A DNA stretch of 64,000 nucleotides, taken from Diplonema japonicum (lineage: Eukaryota; Euglenozoa; Diplonemea; Diplonemida; Diplonemidae). Positions 21,671 to 31,700 of this stretch are shown one piece after another. The stretch lies in the NCBI GenBank assembly GCA_964019335.1, contig OZ025704.1, positions 434,001 through 498,000 of the forward strand. Direction: 5' to 3'. Position numbers and translations under genes: made by a program. The notes beneath the pieces were generated by a model, which made no database searches, was not told the DNA's origin, and worked only from the letters and a program-made list of their open reading frames with translations. Numbering within the stretch: the stretch's first letter is position 1; the number at the start of each line of letters is the position of its first letter.

Positions 21671-22869
21671 ATGGGGGGCACGTCGACGGCGGTAAAGGAC
21701 ATCGCGATCATCAATGGGGCGCTGAGCGCATGCGGGGGGTTGGCCGTCATACTGTCGTCGGTAATGATACCGCAACTGAGGAAACAGCTCTCCCGGGGAA
21801 GAATGCTGCTTCTGATGCTGAGCTTCTGCGACATGTGCCAAGGGATCCAGTTCATGCTGACAGGATCGTACAGCACAGAAACAGGAAGCGCATCGTGCGT
21901 CATCTTCGGGAGCCTCGGCATCATCGCATCGGTGTCGTCCTTCATTGCGACGGCATGGGTGAGCTGGTGGGTGCACCATACTATTAAACACCCAGAGCTT
22001 CCCACGCCTATCCTCATGCCTTTCATCACCACCATCAGCTACCCTTTAGTCACCTTGACAGGTCTCTTCATCTATGCTGCTGTGCACTGGCACGGAGACG
22101 GCATTGGTTGGCGGCAGGTGTTCGAAGAGACGCAAGACTTCCCTTGGTGCTTCATCGCAGACCATCCTACCACAGATATGTTTATCTGGCGGATCATTGT
22201 GGAGTACATCCCCCTCATCGCGTCCATGATCGTGACCGCCATCTACTACATCACCTCTATTAGGCACATTAAGAAACAAGCCGCGCTGCAGTGCATTCGG
22301 GAGTCCCCCGAGATTATCGCTCTGGAGAGGAAGTTCCTGATCATCATTGTGGCGTACATCATCATCAGGCTGCCGGGGGTCATCGCGAGGCTTTACAACA
22401 TGGGGTCGTCTTCGGACCATGTTGCGGGCTTTCTGCAGATCATGACTGTGCTTGGTGACCCTTCTCAAGGGCTTGTCAATGGTGTCGTCTTCACTCTGGG
22501 GACAAGGGTGGTTCGTGACAAGCTGTTCTCCATATGCTTCTATACTTCTAAAAATTCTGAAGAACCCGACACGCCGCAGGGCGGCCCGCTGAACCACAGG
22601 GGTGGGGAGATAAACGAGCAGCCTGCACGGTCCCCTAGGGAGAGACCTAAATCGCTTGTTCTCACCGGGCAAAACAAGGTTCTAGGTATGTTGTATGTTA
22701 ACACAGTTCACCATCTCCAGTGCAACCTATTTCTGATCGCCTGTCCCCGTCTCTCGCAGAGAGCGCCCCCCTCCTCAGCACCTCTGTCAAAAGGGAACCC
22801 ACTCCTGCCAATCTCTCACATACCTTTGCAGAGAGCGCTCCTTTGCTGGGCCAATCGGGAAAGAAGTGA
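21671..22869 (+). CDS. Seven-helix receptor, class E/cAMP-receptor-like
   Basis: Exons 21671-22685 and 22760-22869 give 374 residues. Seven hydrophobic helices are visible, with cAMP-receptor/GPR157-like features: LLLMLSFCDMCQGIQFML in helix 2, a Cys before helix 3 (SASCVIFG), a WCF motif in the second outer loop, and DPSQGLVNGVVFTLG in helix 7 (compare the xLQGxxN motif of that class). The 74-nt intron (GTATGT..GCAG, phase 1) changes frame. The spliced tail contains ESAPLL twice (acidic dileucine type) and ends QSGKK. The unspliced frame instead runs into low complexity, which supports splicing. ACGCAG lies 5 bases before the ATG. Ligand and G-protein coupling are unknown. Confidence 0.8.
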
Positions 22870-23032
22870 CGAGCTCCCTCATGAAAAGGCTTGGAAGACC
22901 TTCCCCTTATTCTTTTTTTTTTTTTTTTTAGTTGGTAAGTTTTGAGAGGAATCGTTATTTGTACAAAAGGAGTAGAGGCAGCTTGTCCGTTTATCCCTAC
23001 TGTAGGTGGAAAGGTTTGCACATATCAGACGA

Positions 23033-23083
<51 letters not shown>

Positions 23084-24071
23084 CAATGCGAGCTTAGGTA
23101 GCAAGCTCCTTCCTTTTCGTGCTCATTATTCCAGAATGGAAAGGTGGTTTCCACCTCTGTTTTTTTTTATTTTTGTTTTTTCTCTAATTAGAGCAGGGCC
23201 ACCAGGTTCTCTTGTTCTAACGAAGAAAGGGGGGGGGGGGGGGGGGGGGACAAGAAGGAGAGAAGAAAAGAAAAATGTTATAAAATGGAGAAATGTATCG
23301 AAAAGAAAGAGAAAAGAAGAAAAGAAAACGTTCTTTGTTCAATACAAAGAATGGCGGGTTTCGTAGAATTTTGTGGTTGTTTTCCCCCCTTTTTTTCTCT
23401 GTATTTTGCACCTTGCTGCTAACAAGCAACTGCGACCTTACCTTGATCTTGCTCATTCAAGTAGCTTGCAGGCGCTGAGCGCTTAATTCACGGTCACATT
23501 GGAGAGGATAAGAGCCGTTTGAAGCAGGGAAAGAAAAGGGCCCGAGGGGAAAGAAGAATGGAGTGAAATGAGAAACATGCATCCCTTTATTTCGCAGTAC
23601 CTGCACACCCTTTTTTTGGTTGCAACATCTCTTCCTATCATAGTGGCCCTTCCTTCCCCTCCTTTGCTCGATAAGGTTTTTTTTTTCTTCTTTTTTTTTT
23701 GCTATCGTAATATCTTGTGTTTTTCCCCCCTTCCTCTGTTTTTCTGGCAGGCATTTCGGCAAAAGACCGATGGTGATTTTCTTATTATCTAAAGCATTTG
23801 CAGCGGCCTGACCCGTAGGAATAGGGAGGGGAAAAAGAGAAAAAGCAAAATAATTTCCTCCGATTGTTTTATTGATCGGTGCGTCCCCACCCCCCCTTCC
23901 CCCTTTGTGCAATGGCCACCTTGGGATAGTACTTTAAAAAAAAAAAATTGAAAAAAAAAGAAAAAAAGAAACGTTTTATTATTATTTTTTTTTTTTTATT
24001 ACTTTCCCCGCTTTATGTGAAACCAGAAAAACGTACAACAAAACAAGGCCGGATTTAAAAAAAAAAAAAAG
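22870..24071. other. Gene-free low-complexity gap
   Basis: Contains a 44-base T run (23036-23079), a 21-base G run (23229-23249) and purine- or pyrimidine-rich stretches up to the next gene. No coding exon, tRNA or structured RNA is visible. Open frames on both strands are short and compositionally driven. Confidence 0.65.
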
Positions 24072-25107
24072 ATGGCACAAGTCATGTTCAAGAGAGTGTG
24101 CCTAGGGGCAGGAGCCTACTCGCTATGGTCGGGTTTTGGTGCAGTTGTGTATGAAATAAAGCTCCCCCCCTTTTTTTTTTTACAAAAGAAAAAAAAACCC
24201 CCCTCCCACAGGTCACAGTATCAAGAAGAAGAGCGTGTGGGGATAAAACGTATAAAACTGTTAAAAGAGATCAACGACCTAAAGGCAACAATCGAAGAGG
24301 AAGGGGAAACAGGACGACGCCTTATCGAGGGCCTGCACGAGGAATTGGAGTGCATCGGGGAGATGAACGAAGGCGTGCACAACCTATGGAAGGAGCGTGC
24401 GAGGCGGTGGAGCGACGTCAAGGAGTTCGACGACATGATGAACGTGATGCCATGGGTGTTCTGGCACTGGAAGCGGTTGGAGAAGTGGTACGAGGTAGTA
24501 GCAAGCCGTCTCGAGAATCACGAAGACTTCAAGCAATACGAGTACACCAGCATGCATCTCAACGACATGCGCATGGCACACGTTCTTGACGCCTACGACA
24601 CAGAGGTGAAGCTCCCACAGACGGCCTCTACCATCGGCCTCGCTAGGCAAGCTTCCAACAACGACCCTTTCTTGTTTGTTCTTGAAGCGTCTCTCAAAAA
24701 CACCAGCCGCCCTTCCCTCCAAGACTTCAGCGTGCAGAAGCAAACCCTTGCATCCATCATCGCGGCACTTCCTGCCACCGACACCTTCAAGCCACTCTAC
24801 GCAGAAGCGTCCTCAGCTATCGCACGACACCCCATGGCAGAGTACACAGTTGAGGAGTTGGGCAGCAAGCTCAACATGGTTGGTGAGGTGTTGCAGCATG
24901 CTGAAAGGGAAGCCACTTCAGAGGACCTCCAGCGGGCCATCAAGCTGACCGACGAGCTCAAGGCTGGCATCATCGACTACCGAATATTAATTCAGGTATT
25001 TTTTTTTTCCTCTCAAGATTTAGAAAAATATAAACCCATTGCAGGCACACAATCTGTACGAGGCGTACATGACTACCCTGCTGCTGTCCTTGTCGCCTGC
25101 AAAGTAG
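24072..25107 (+). CDS. Mic60/mitofilin-like protein
   Basis: Exons 24072-24148, 24212-24995 and 25045-25107 encode 307 residues. Introns are 63 nt (GTATGA..ACAG, phase 2, in frame) and 49 nt (GTATTT..GCAG, phase 0). The N-terminus (MAQVMFKRVCLGAGAYSLWS) is short and basic, then hydrophobic, like a mitochondrial inner-membrane anchor. A coiled coil follows (about 30-100, with a W-rich turn MPWVFWHWKRLEKWYE). The last ~65 residues (VLQHAEREATSEDLQRAIKL, then DYRILIQAHNLYEAYMTTLL) fit the end of the mitofilin domain: L..AE...L..A...L, an aromatic/Arg pair, QA...EA..LL. The protein is shorter than fungal Mic60. It probably supports cristae junctions; the assignment rests on architecture and a short C-terminal pattern. 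Confidence 0.55.
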
Positions 25108-25664
25108 GGCCTTTTTATTTTGATAGTTTTCTTTTTCTTTTTTCGGGTGCTTCGTTATCCCCTCTTTTTTATTTATTTATTATTGACCTATGCTTCTTTT
25201 TTTTTCTTCTTGTTTTTTCGATCCATCGGGAGGACAAAGGCGGTGGAACAGGAGGGCGATATTTGCATCACCGAGGACCAAGCATGACCTAGAGGCGTTG
25301 AAAGGACAATGGACAAGAGAACGAAGAGAAAGAGCGGCCAGGCTGGGAGAAGGCCGGCAAGACCACCAAAGGAGGAGAAACCGCTGCTGAAAGGGGATAG
25401 GTGCAGGTAGAAGATGAGAACAAGGGGGCGTCTCACAAAGACTTCCTTTAACTCATATATATCTTCTTTCTTTGCGCAGTTCAAGCGCGTAAAAAAAAGA
25501 GAAAAAAATGTTTCCGAGCTGAACAGAGGAATCACCTTCTCAAAACTAAGAATTACGATACTTCTTCTTTTTTTTTTTTGTTTCTGTTTTTTGTTTCGTG
25601 CTCCTTCTCACCGACAACACCACAGGAGCCAAGATATGCAGACGCGCGAAGGGAATAGATACGA
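25108..25664. other. Intergenic region upstream of the K+ channel gene
   Basis: T-rich spacer with the first copy of a 58-bp direct repeat (25416-25473) and the likely acceptor ACCACAG (AG at 25624-25625). A 10-codon upstream ORF (25636-25668) overlaps the channel start as ATGA. A closer AG at 25656-25657 would remove it. Confidence 0.5.
25416..25473 (+). repeat. 58-bp direct repeat, copy upstream of K+ channel
   Basis: The sequence starting GAGAACAAGGGGGCGTCTCA recurs at 27476 with about three mismatches. The two copies bracket the channel gene about 2.06 kb apart. Confidence 0.85.
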
Positions 25665-27131
25665 ATGAGCCCCTTGCACCATGTTTCAGTCAAGAGACGG
25701 TTGCTGCTGCTGAGCATCAGTTTGATCATCACGATCGTGTACTTGTTCATCTGCGGTGGTGTGATGATGATGTTGGAGAAGTCGAACGAAGAAGACATCA
25801 TCGAAGAGCTTGCAGAGGAGATAGCGAAGGTGAGTCTGAGCAACAGCACCATATCGCATCTTGAGGAGCTTGGGGTGTGCCACTTCCCTCGCGACGCGCA
25901 GTGGACGTTCTCTGGGTCTGTGTTCTACGTGCTGACAGTGATCACAACGATAGGCTACGGCTCGCACACCCCGAGAACCTTCAACGGGAAGTCCTTTACT
26001 GTAGTCTTCGCCATCTTCGGCATTGCGCTCATAGGCAACATCCTAACAAACTGCGCTGTTCTCCTAGTGGGCATCATCCAAGGCATCCTGCAACGCGTAC
26101 GCAAGAAAGAAGTCGAAAAGCGCAAGCGATCGTCCCACGAAGAACAGCAAGTGTGGGACGCAGCTTTCAGCGCCTTCGAGTCACGATTTCATGAGAACGG
26201 CTGCCTGCCGAGCGAGTCCCTGAAGGACGTGATGGAGCTTGCGACGAACTCCCCTCTGGATGAGGACCAAGAGGAGTTCTTACTGTCAAACGTCGACAGC
26301 TTGAACTCTGGGTACGTTACAAGAGGCGGCGTTGCGAGGGCCCTCGTTTTGTGGTACGAGACTCAGGACCAGCTCCCCGAAGGCGTGTCGCGTCTGAAGT
26401 TCTTCATCTACATCATGGTGGCCTTTGTGTGGATCATCACATGGGCATGCGGCTTCTCGTACGTCGAGAGCTGGGAGATCCGGGACGGGATGTGGTTCTG
26501 CTTCGTGACGATGACGACGATCGGGTTCGGGGACTTCGTGCCCACATCCAACACAGGGCGCATCATGTCGTTTGTCTTCGTGGTGCCCGGGCTGGGGATA
26601 GGGGCCACCGCCTTGTCGTCGCTGTGGAAAGCATTCGACTTCTCAAGGTTCTGGTGGCTGCAGAAGGCGTACACTAAGGGGAAGGTCTCGAAGAAACTAT
26701 TGGAGGTGCATGGGATCCTGCTGCCGATTAGCACCAAAAACAAAGTCCGGAAGGTAAAGAAAAAGTACAGGACGAGGCTTCGTGACTACGTCGCCGACAG
26801 CAGCGAGGAGGGAACACCTGTCAACATACGGAAGAACGGAGAGGCGGAGGAGGGCAACAGCCTTGACACTGGCACAGGTGAAAGTTCACCCCTCAATGGG
26901 TTTGGCGTCAATGGGCTCTCGCATCCGTTGTTAGCTAGCTTGACGACAGTGATCCCAGACAGCCCTATATCCCCTAGCCACTCCCACCCGGAGGCTATAC
27001 CCTACTCGAAAGATTCTCTCATGCTCTCAACGCCTGCCCTGCAGCCCAGCTCATTGCTTCCAGCACTGCCTGTTAGGAGTATTGCCGGTTCGATGCCTGC
27101 TCGCACCCAGCAGCAGCAAGTGTTTCTTTAG
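25665..27131 (+). CDS. Two-pore-domain potassium channel
   Basis: A single exon encodes 488 residues. Two pore loops carry K+ selectivity filters: TIGYG (95-99) and TIGFGDF (285-291). They are flanked by hydrophobic helices at about 12-37, 105-140, 243-265 and 298-320, giving the 4-helix, 2-pore K2P layout. Helix ends SFTVVFAIFGIALIGN and SFVFVVPGLGIGATA carry the inner-helix glycines. The ~110-residue cytoplasmic linker between the halves is unusually long and includes an EF-hand-like segment (about 196-230; loop DSLNSGYVTRGG lacks canonical Ca ligands at positions 3 and 12). A disordered Ser/Pro-rich tail ends the protein. It should set K+ leak or membrane potential. A 58-bp direct repeat lies on both sides of the gene. 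Confidence 0.92.
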   Translation: MSPLHHVSVKRRLLLLSISLIITIVYLFICGGVMMMLEKSNEEDIIEELAEEIAKVSLSNSTISHLEELGVCHFPRDAQWTFSGSVFYVLTVITTIGYGSHTPRTFNGKSFTVVFAIFGIALIGNILTNCAVLLVGIIQGILQRVRKKEVEKRKRSSHEEQQVWDAAFSAFESRFHENGCLPSESLKDVMELATNSPLDEDQEEFLLSNVDSLNSGYVTRGGVARALVLWYETQDQLPEGVSRLKFFIYIMVAFVWIITWACGFSYVESWEIRDGMWFCFVTMTTIGFGDFVPTSNTGRIMSFVFVVPGLGIGATALSSLWKAFDFSRFWWLQKAYTKGKVSKKLLEVHGILLPISTKNKVRKVKKKYRTRLRDYVADSSEEGTPVNIRKNGEAEEGNSLDTGTGESSPLNGFGVNGLSHPLLASLTTVIPDSPISPSHSHPEAIPYSKDSLMLSTPALQPSSLLPALPVRSIAGSMPARTQQQQVFL

Positions 27132-27475
27132 TCCATTGCACCGAAACAATAAGATAAGAAATAAAAAAAAAGAGAGAAAGGAGGACATCAGGAGAGATAG
27201 AGTTATGGTAACGAACGGGGGGTAGGGGGGGTTTAAGGGGAGGCATTTGTTTTCCCCCAATACAGCATTGACCATGTCTCCCTCCTCCCCCCCCATTCTC
27301 CCCCTGTGGAAAGAAAAAAGAAAACACTGCTTTTCTGGTCGTTTTGTTATCACTCTCTCGTGATTTTTTTTTTTAGAAGAAAGGAAAAGTGTACAGTGAA
27401 CACCCAATCTGCGTGTCTAGCTGCTTTGTGAAAACACTTACTTACTGCTTATGCTTTACCCTTTCTTTTTTTAAA

Positions 27476-27533
27476 GAGAACAAGGGGGCGTCTCACAAAG
27501 ACTTCCTTTATCTCATATATTTTTTCTTTCTTT
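27476..27533 (+). repeat. 58-bp direct repeat, copy downstream of K+ channel
   Basis: Same orientation as the copy at 25416, with about three differences. The T-rich right end runs into a longer T/C tract. Confidence 0.85.
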
Positions 27534-28038
27534 CTTTTTTTTTTTTTTTTTTTTTTTTTTTTGTTTGGCTCTCGGTTTGTTTTATTCGATTTGCCCCTTA
27601 CTTGGTACAAAATCTCCCTATGTTTCCCCTCCCACCTCCCCTTGAAAAGAACGCTTAAAAAGGAAAAAAACGAAAATTCAAATTTAAAAAAAAGAAGAAG
27701 AAAGAGAGAAAACAACAGCTCAAGGTTATTTTTTTTTTTTCAAGTTTTGCTTTTGATAAATCACCGTTTGCCTTATAGATAGGTGTTGCGACATCTTGGG
27801 AGTTGCAAAGGGTGGAAAAAAAAAAAAGCTTTTACCCCCTGTTTTTTGTTGTTTTCTCTTTTTTTTTCTTTTTTTTGTTTCAGAAAGAAATAAAAAAGAC
27901 AGAAAGGAACTGGAAAGCTTTAGGCACTCCGTCATAGTGATAGAATGGCGAAGCAGTATTTCTTTTTTTTTTTGGCCAAGACTTGTCTAAACAAAAGGGG
28001 ACCGTGACAACCCTTGGCCTTTCCCAGCACGTAGAAGC

Positions 28039-28057
28039 AACGGCCAGTTCCTCTTTT
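28039..28057 (+). repeat. Copy 3 of dispersed AACGGCCAGTTCCTCTTTT repeat
   Basis: AACGGCCAGTTCCTCTTTT preceded by AGCACGTAGAAGC; same orientation as the copies at 2544 and 19143. Confidence 0.7.
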
Positions 28058-28792
28058 GATTTTGCCATGTCGCTATTAACATTCACGAAAACGGGTCCTA
28101 AGAATATAAATTCTATTTTTTTTGTTAAGAAGATGAAGCTTTATAGATACGGGTGAAGAAACAAAAAAAGAAAGAAAAGGATGGGGAAAAAAAAAGAAGA
28201 AATTCTTCCCCCCCCCCCCCCCCCTTCCACTAAATATAATTTATAAGAAAATTCTTTTTTTTTCCCATCCCGGTGCTCACGAAAGCACAACCAACAAGAA
28301 ATGTCTTTAAACCCGAGAGGGTAGTAAAAAGAAGAAGAAAAAGGAAGATCAACTGCTTTTTTGTTCCATGAAGAGCTTATTTTTTCCCCTTCTTTTATTT
28401 GCTCTCTTCCCCCCCCCCCCCCCCCCCCTCTGGAGTCTTCTTTGTTGTAATTCTTACACTCCAGTTCATTTTCTTTTTTGTTTTTAGTTCCTTTTCCTTT
28501 GGTCGGCCAGGGGCCCCTTCTAGTAGTCCTTGGCTCGCAGCTACTGCTGGCCGGGATACCATTAGTATGTAGTGGCACAGGATCTTCTTTTAGCATTCTG
28601 CCTCTATTTCTTTTCTTCTGCGTCTTTTGGTGGGTCGGTTGTTAGCACTTCTCGATCATTGTGAAATTTGTTAAGCTGTTTCAGGTCTGTTCTGTCCTTG
28701 CACTGCTATGCAGCCAATAGTTGTGCGCCCGTAGTAGTGTTTCTCTTCATTATTGCTTCTTCTTTTCTTCCATTCATATCATCAGGTTTAAC

Positions 28793-31700
28793 ATGTCTGT
28801 GGCCTCCATAGCAGCTTCCTTCTCGAACCCTGCATCCCGTGCCGCAAGCATCTGCCGGACGCAGTCAGAGGTCAGTGTTGGTTCGCACAGTCAGGTTGCA
28901 GAGCAGCCAGCCACACCTTCGTACCACAGCCGTGCACCCAGTACTAGCAATGTTATTGATGCTAGCGTCACCGGTGCTGGCCAGAGTATTGCACCAAGTG
29001 TGAGCAATGCCCCTACCCCCAGCAACCCTCCAAGTGCAAGTATCCATCCAAGCATTAGCAACCCTCCCAGTGCGAGCAACCATCCTGGTATTAGCAACCC
29101 TCCTAGTGCAAGTATCCATCCGAGCATTAGCAACCCCCCTAGTGCAAGCATCCATCCAAGCATTAGCAACCCTCCCAGCGCCAGCATCCATCCTGGTATT
29201 AGCAACCCCCCTAGTGCAAGCATCCACCCAGGCATCAGCCCTCCTGAGGCTGTCGCAGAACCCGCCCCAAACACCACGACAGCCCCTCCCAGCGCCAGGG
29301 GCTCGCTCACATCTCAGGTATCGCAGCGTGATGACTTCCTCCACGAGGTGCTCAGCACCACCATGCGGTCGCAGCGCAGCGAACCGGTCCAAATGCCACT
29401 TTCTTCCCTTCAGGATCCAGCTTCTGAAGTTCGTGCTGAGAGTCATGTGAGCACGCAGGGCCCCGCTCTACTTGCCAGGTCTGCCTCTTACAGTTCCTCT
29501 GTCCACAAGCCTACCCACGACACAAGCTCGCACAAGACCTCAGTTCATGATGCCGACTCCCTTAGGCCCTCCCTCAATACTGCCTCTCGAAAGCCTTCCG
29601 TTCTCGACTCTATCCACAACCCCTCCACTCACGATGCTGCTTCTCAAGGGACCTTGATCCAAGATGCTACCCTTGTTCGCAAGCTCTCCGTTCAGAGCAT
29701 AGCATCTTCCTACAGGGCCCCAAGGAACCCACCATCGCAGGATCTCCAAAGCAGCAAGTCAAAGGCCAGCCACGTACCGAGCACCAGGACTGATGTGGCA
29801 CAAGCCGTTGAGGCACAACTGGACAACACACGTTCCATGATGTCAGGGAGGTCACCTTTTGAGTCACAACCACTGCAGGCATCTGCCCGTTCTCCTTCAG
29901 TTAGCATAGTGTCTGTACAAAGCAAAGGTATTTCGTCACCGCCACCGCCACCCGCCCCTGCTGAGTTTGTCTTGGACAAAAGGTCTAGCGCGGTGCCCAT
30001 GTACCCCAACGTGTCTGTGAGATCGCTCAATGAGTCACAGGTCTCCCTTTCCGGGCCTTACAAACTCCCCGAGCAGCTGCCGTACCAGGTACCCACCACA
30101 GCTTATGAAATGCAAAAGCAGCTTGAGCATGAAGACGAGGCACGTGCCAAACGAGAGGTTTCAGAAGCAGAGAGCTATGCCACACCAACACCCCACCCTA
30201 GCGTGGTCAGTGTGGCCCAGTCCAGACAGGATGATGCCTCGGCGTGCAGCAATGAAGCAGAGGTCGAAGAGGAGGAGGCGGTAGAAGTAGTCGAAGACGT
30301 GGAAGAAGAAGAAGGAGAAGTTGACCGAGAAGTTAGCGCCCCTGAGCAAGAGGGGAGCGGCATCAAGGAGGTGGTAGGGAGGAAGGTGTGGGAGCCACCT
30401 GCGAAGGAAGAGCTTTCGCAGTACGTTAACATTCACACTGAGGAGAAGATAACACAGTACCGCCTGGACCCCACGGGGGCTCTCGACATCGGGTCGGCCT
30501 CCATGGTACAAGACATCGTCAAGGACCTTGTCGATGAGCTGAATGACATGAAGATTGCGTTGTTCAAGATGACAACGGAGCGTGACTCTCTGCTGGCCGA
30601 GATCGCGTTGCTTCGTGCTCGCCTTTTGGCGCCCAAGCCAGAGCCTGAGGCGACAAATATTATTATTGAGCAGCCTGTCGTGCAGGAAGTAGCAGAAATA
30701 GAAGGCCCCGGAATAATATTAAACTGGGCGCTGTTCCAAAAGCAACTTAGAGCTGCCCAAGCCGAAGCGGCTAGGTTGCGCAAGGATCTTGTTGCTAAGG
30801 ACATCTACGAAGGTAGAGCGGAACGTGCCGAGGACGCCCTGCGCAAGGCAGAGGAAGTGATGCTTGAGGTGCAGCTTGCATTCAACGAACTCGCCACAAC
30901 GCGGGAGGACGACATCAGAACTCTCTCAAAAGAGAACCTCGAACTGCGCGGCTCGATCAATGCCAGAGTACCGAGGGAAGAATTCAGGAGTATTGAAGCA
31001 AGACTGGCTGATAAGAACAAGCAGCTAGAACTCGAGAGAAAGATGGCAGAAGCGACACGGCTTGGGTTAGTTGACGAACTGGCAGCTGCGCAGCTGCTTG
31101 TGAGTAGGATCGAAGAAGAAGCGGCACAAAGGGAAGAGCGGCTGAGGGAGCTGCTTGTCCAAAGTGGAGATGAGCAGAACAGGCTTTTACAGCAGCTGAT
31201 CCTCAGCGAGCAGGCATTGCTGCCCGAGCTGAGGGACAAGCTGCTTCTACAAAAGGAGACCATCGCAAGACTGCTGAAGAACATAACGCGACTTGAGGAC
31301 GATAAAAAGGCTTTGCGTGCTGATGTGTTAGCAGCTGAGACGCTTGCGGAGAGCACAGAGAATGAAAGAGAGGCTATGGAGAAAGAACTCAAGGCGGCGA
31401 AGGCAGAAGGGGCCATGCTGAGGCAGATGTTGGAGAAGATCGCAGACAGCGCTCGCGAGGCAATGGAGTTGCGGAAGGAGCTGGCCAAACTGAAAGGTGT
31501 GAATGAGCATCTGCGTGATAAGCTGAAGGAGCGTGATGTTTACATCCTTAGCCACAAGAACACTGTGTCAGAGATGCGTGTGGAGCACGCAGCAGAGATG
31601 AAGAACGCTGTGGACCGTGTTACTTCTTCGGTAAGGGCGCAGTCGGGTGAACTTTTTGGGAGGCACCTTTCAATGATGTCTACAAAGAACTTCACGGGAA

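Larger units (their letters stand above)
27132..28792. other. Gene-free low-complexity gap
   Basis: Holds the second copy of the 58-bp repeat (27476-27533), long T runs (about 27537-27562), two C runs (about 28208-28224 and 28409-28428) and one dispersed repeat copy (28039-28057). No coding segment is supported. The last 200 bases are T/C-rich and end in ATCATCAG before the next ATG. Confidence 0.6.

Noticed and set aside
22686-22945. Longer receptor C-terminus ending in a poly-Phe stretch
   Set aside because: It reads through a good GTATGT...GCAG intron into a T tract; the spliced frame gives a compact tail with repeated sorting motifs.
29021-29236. Regular 36-bp array considered as a CRISPR-like repeat
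   Set aside because: Repeats are contiguous without spacers and lie in frame inside a protein gene.
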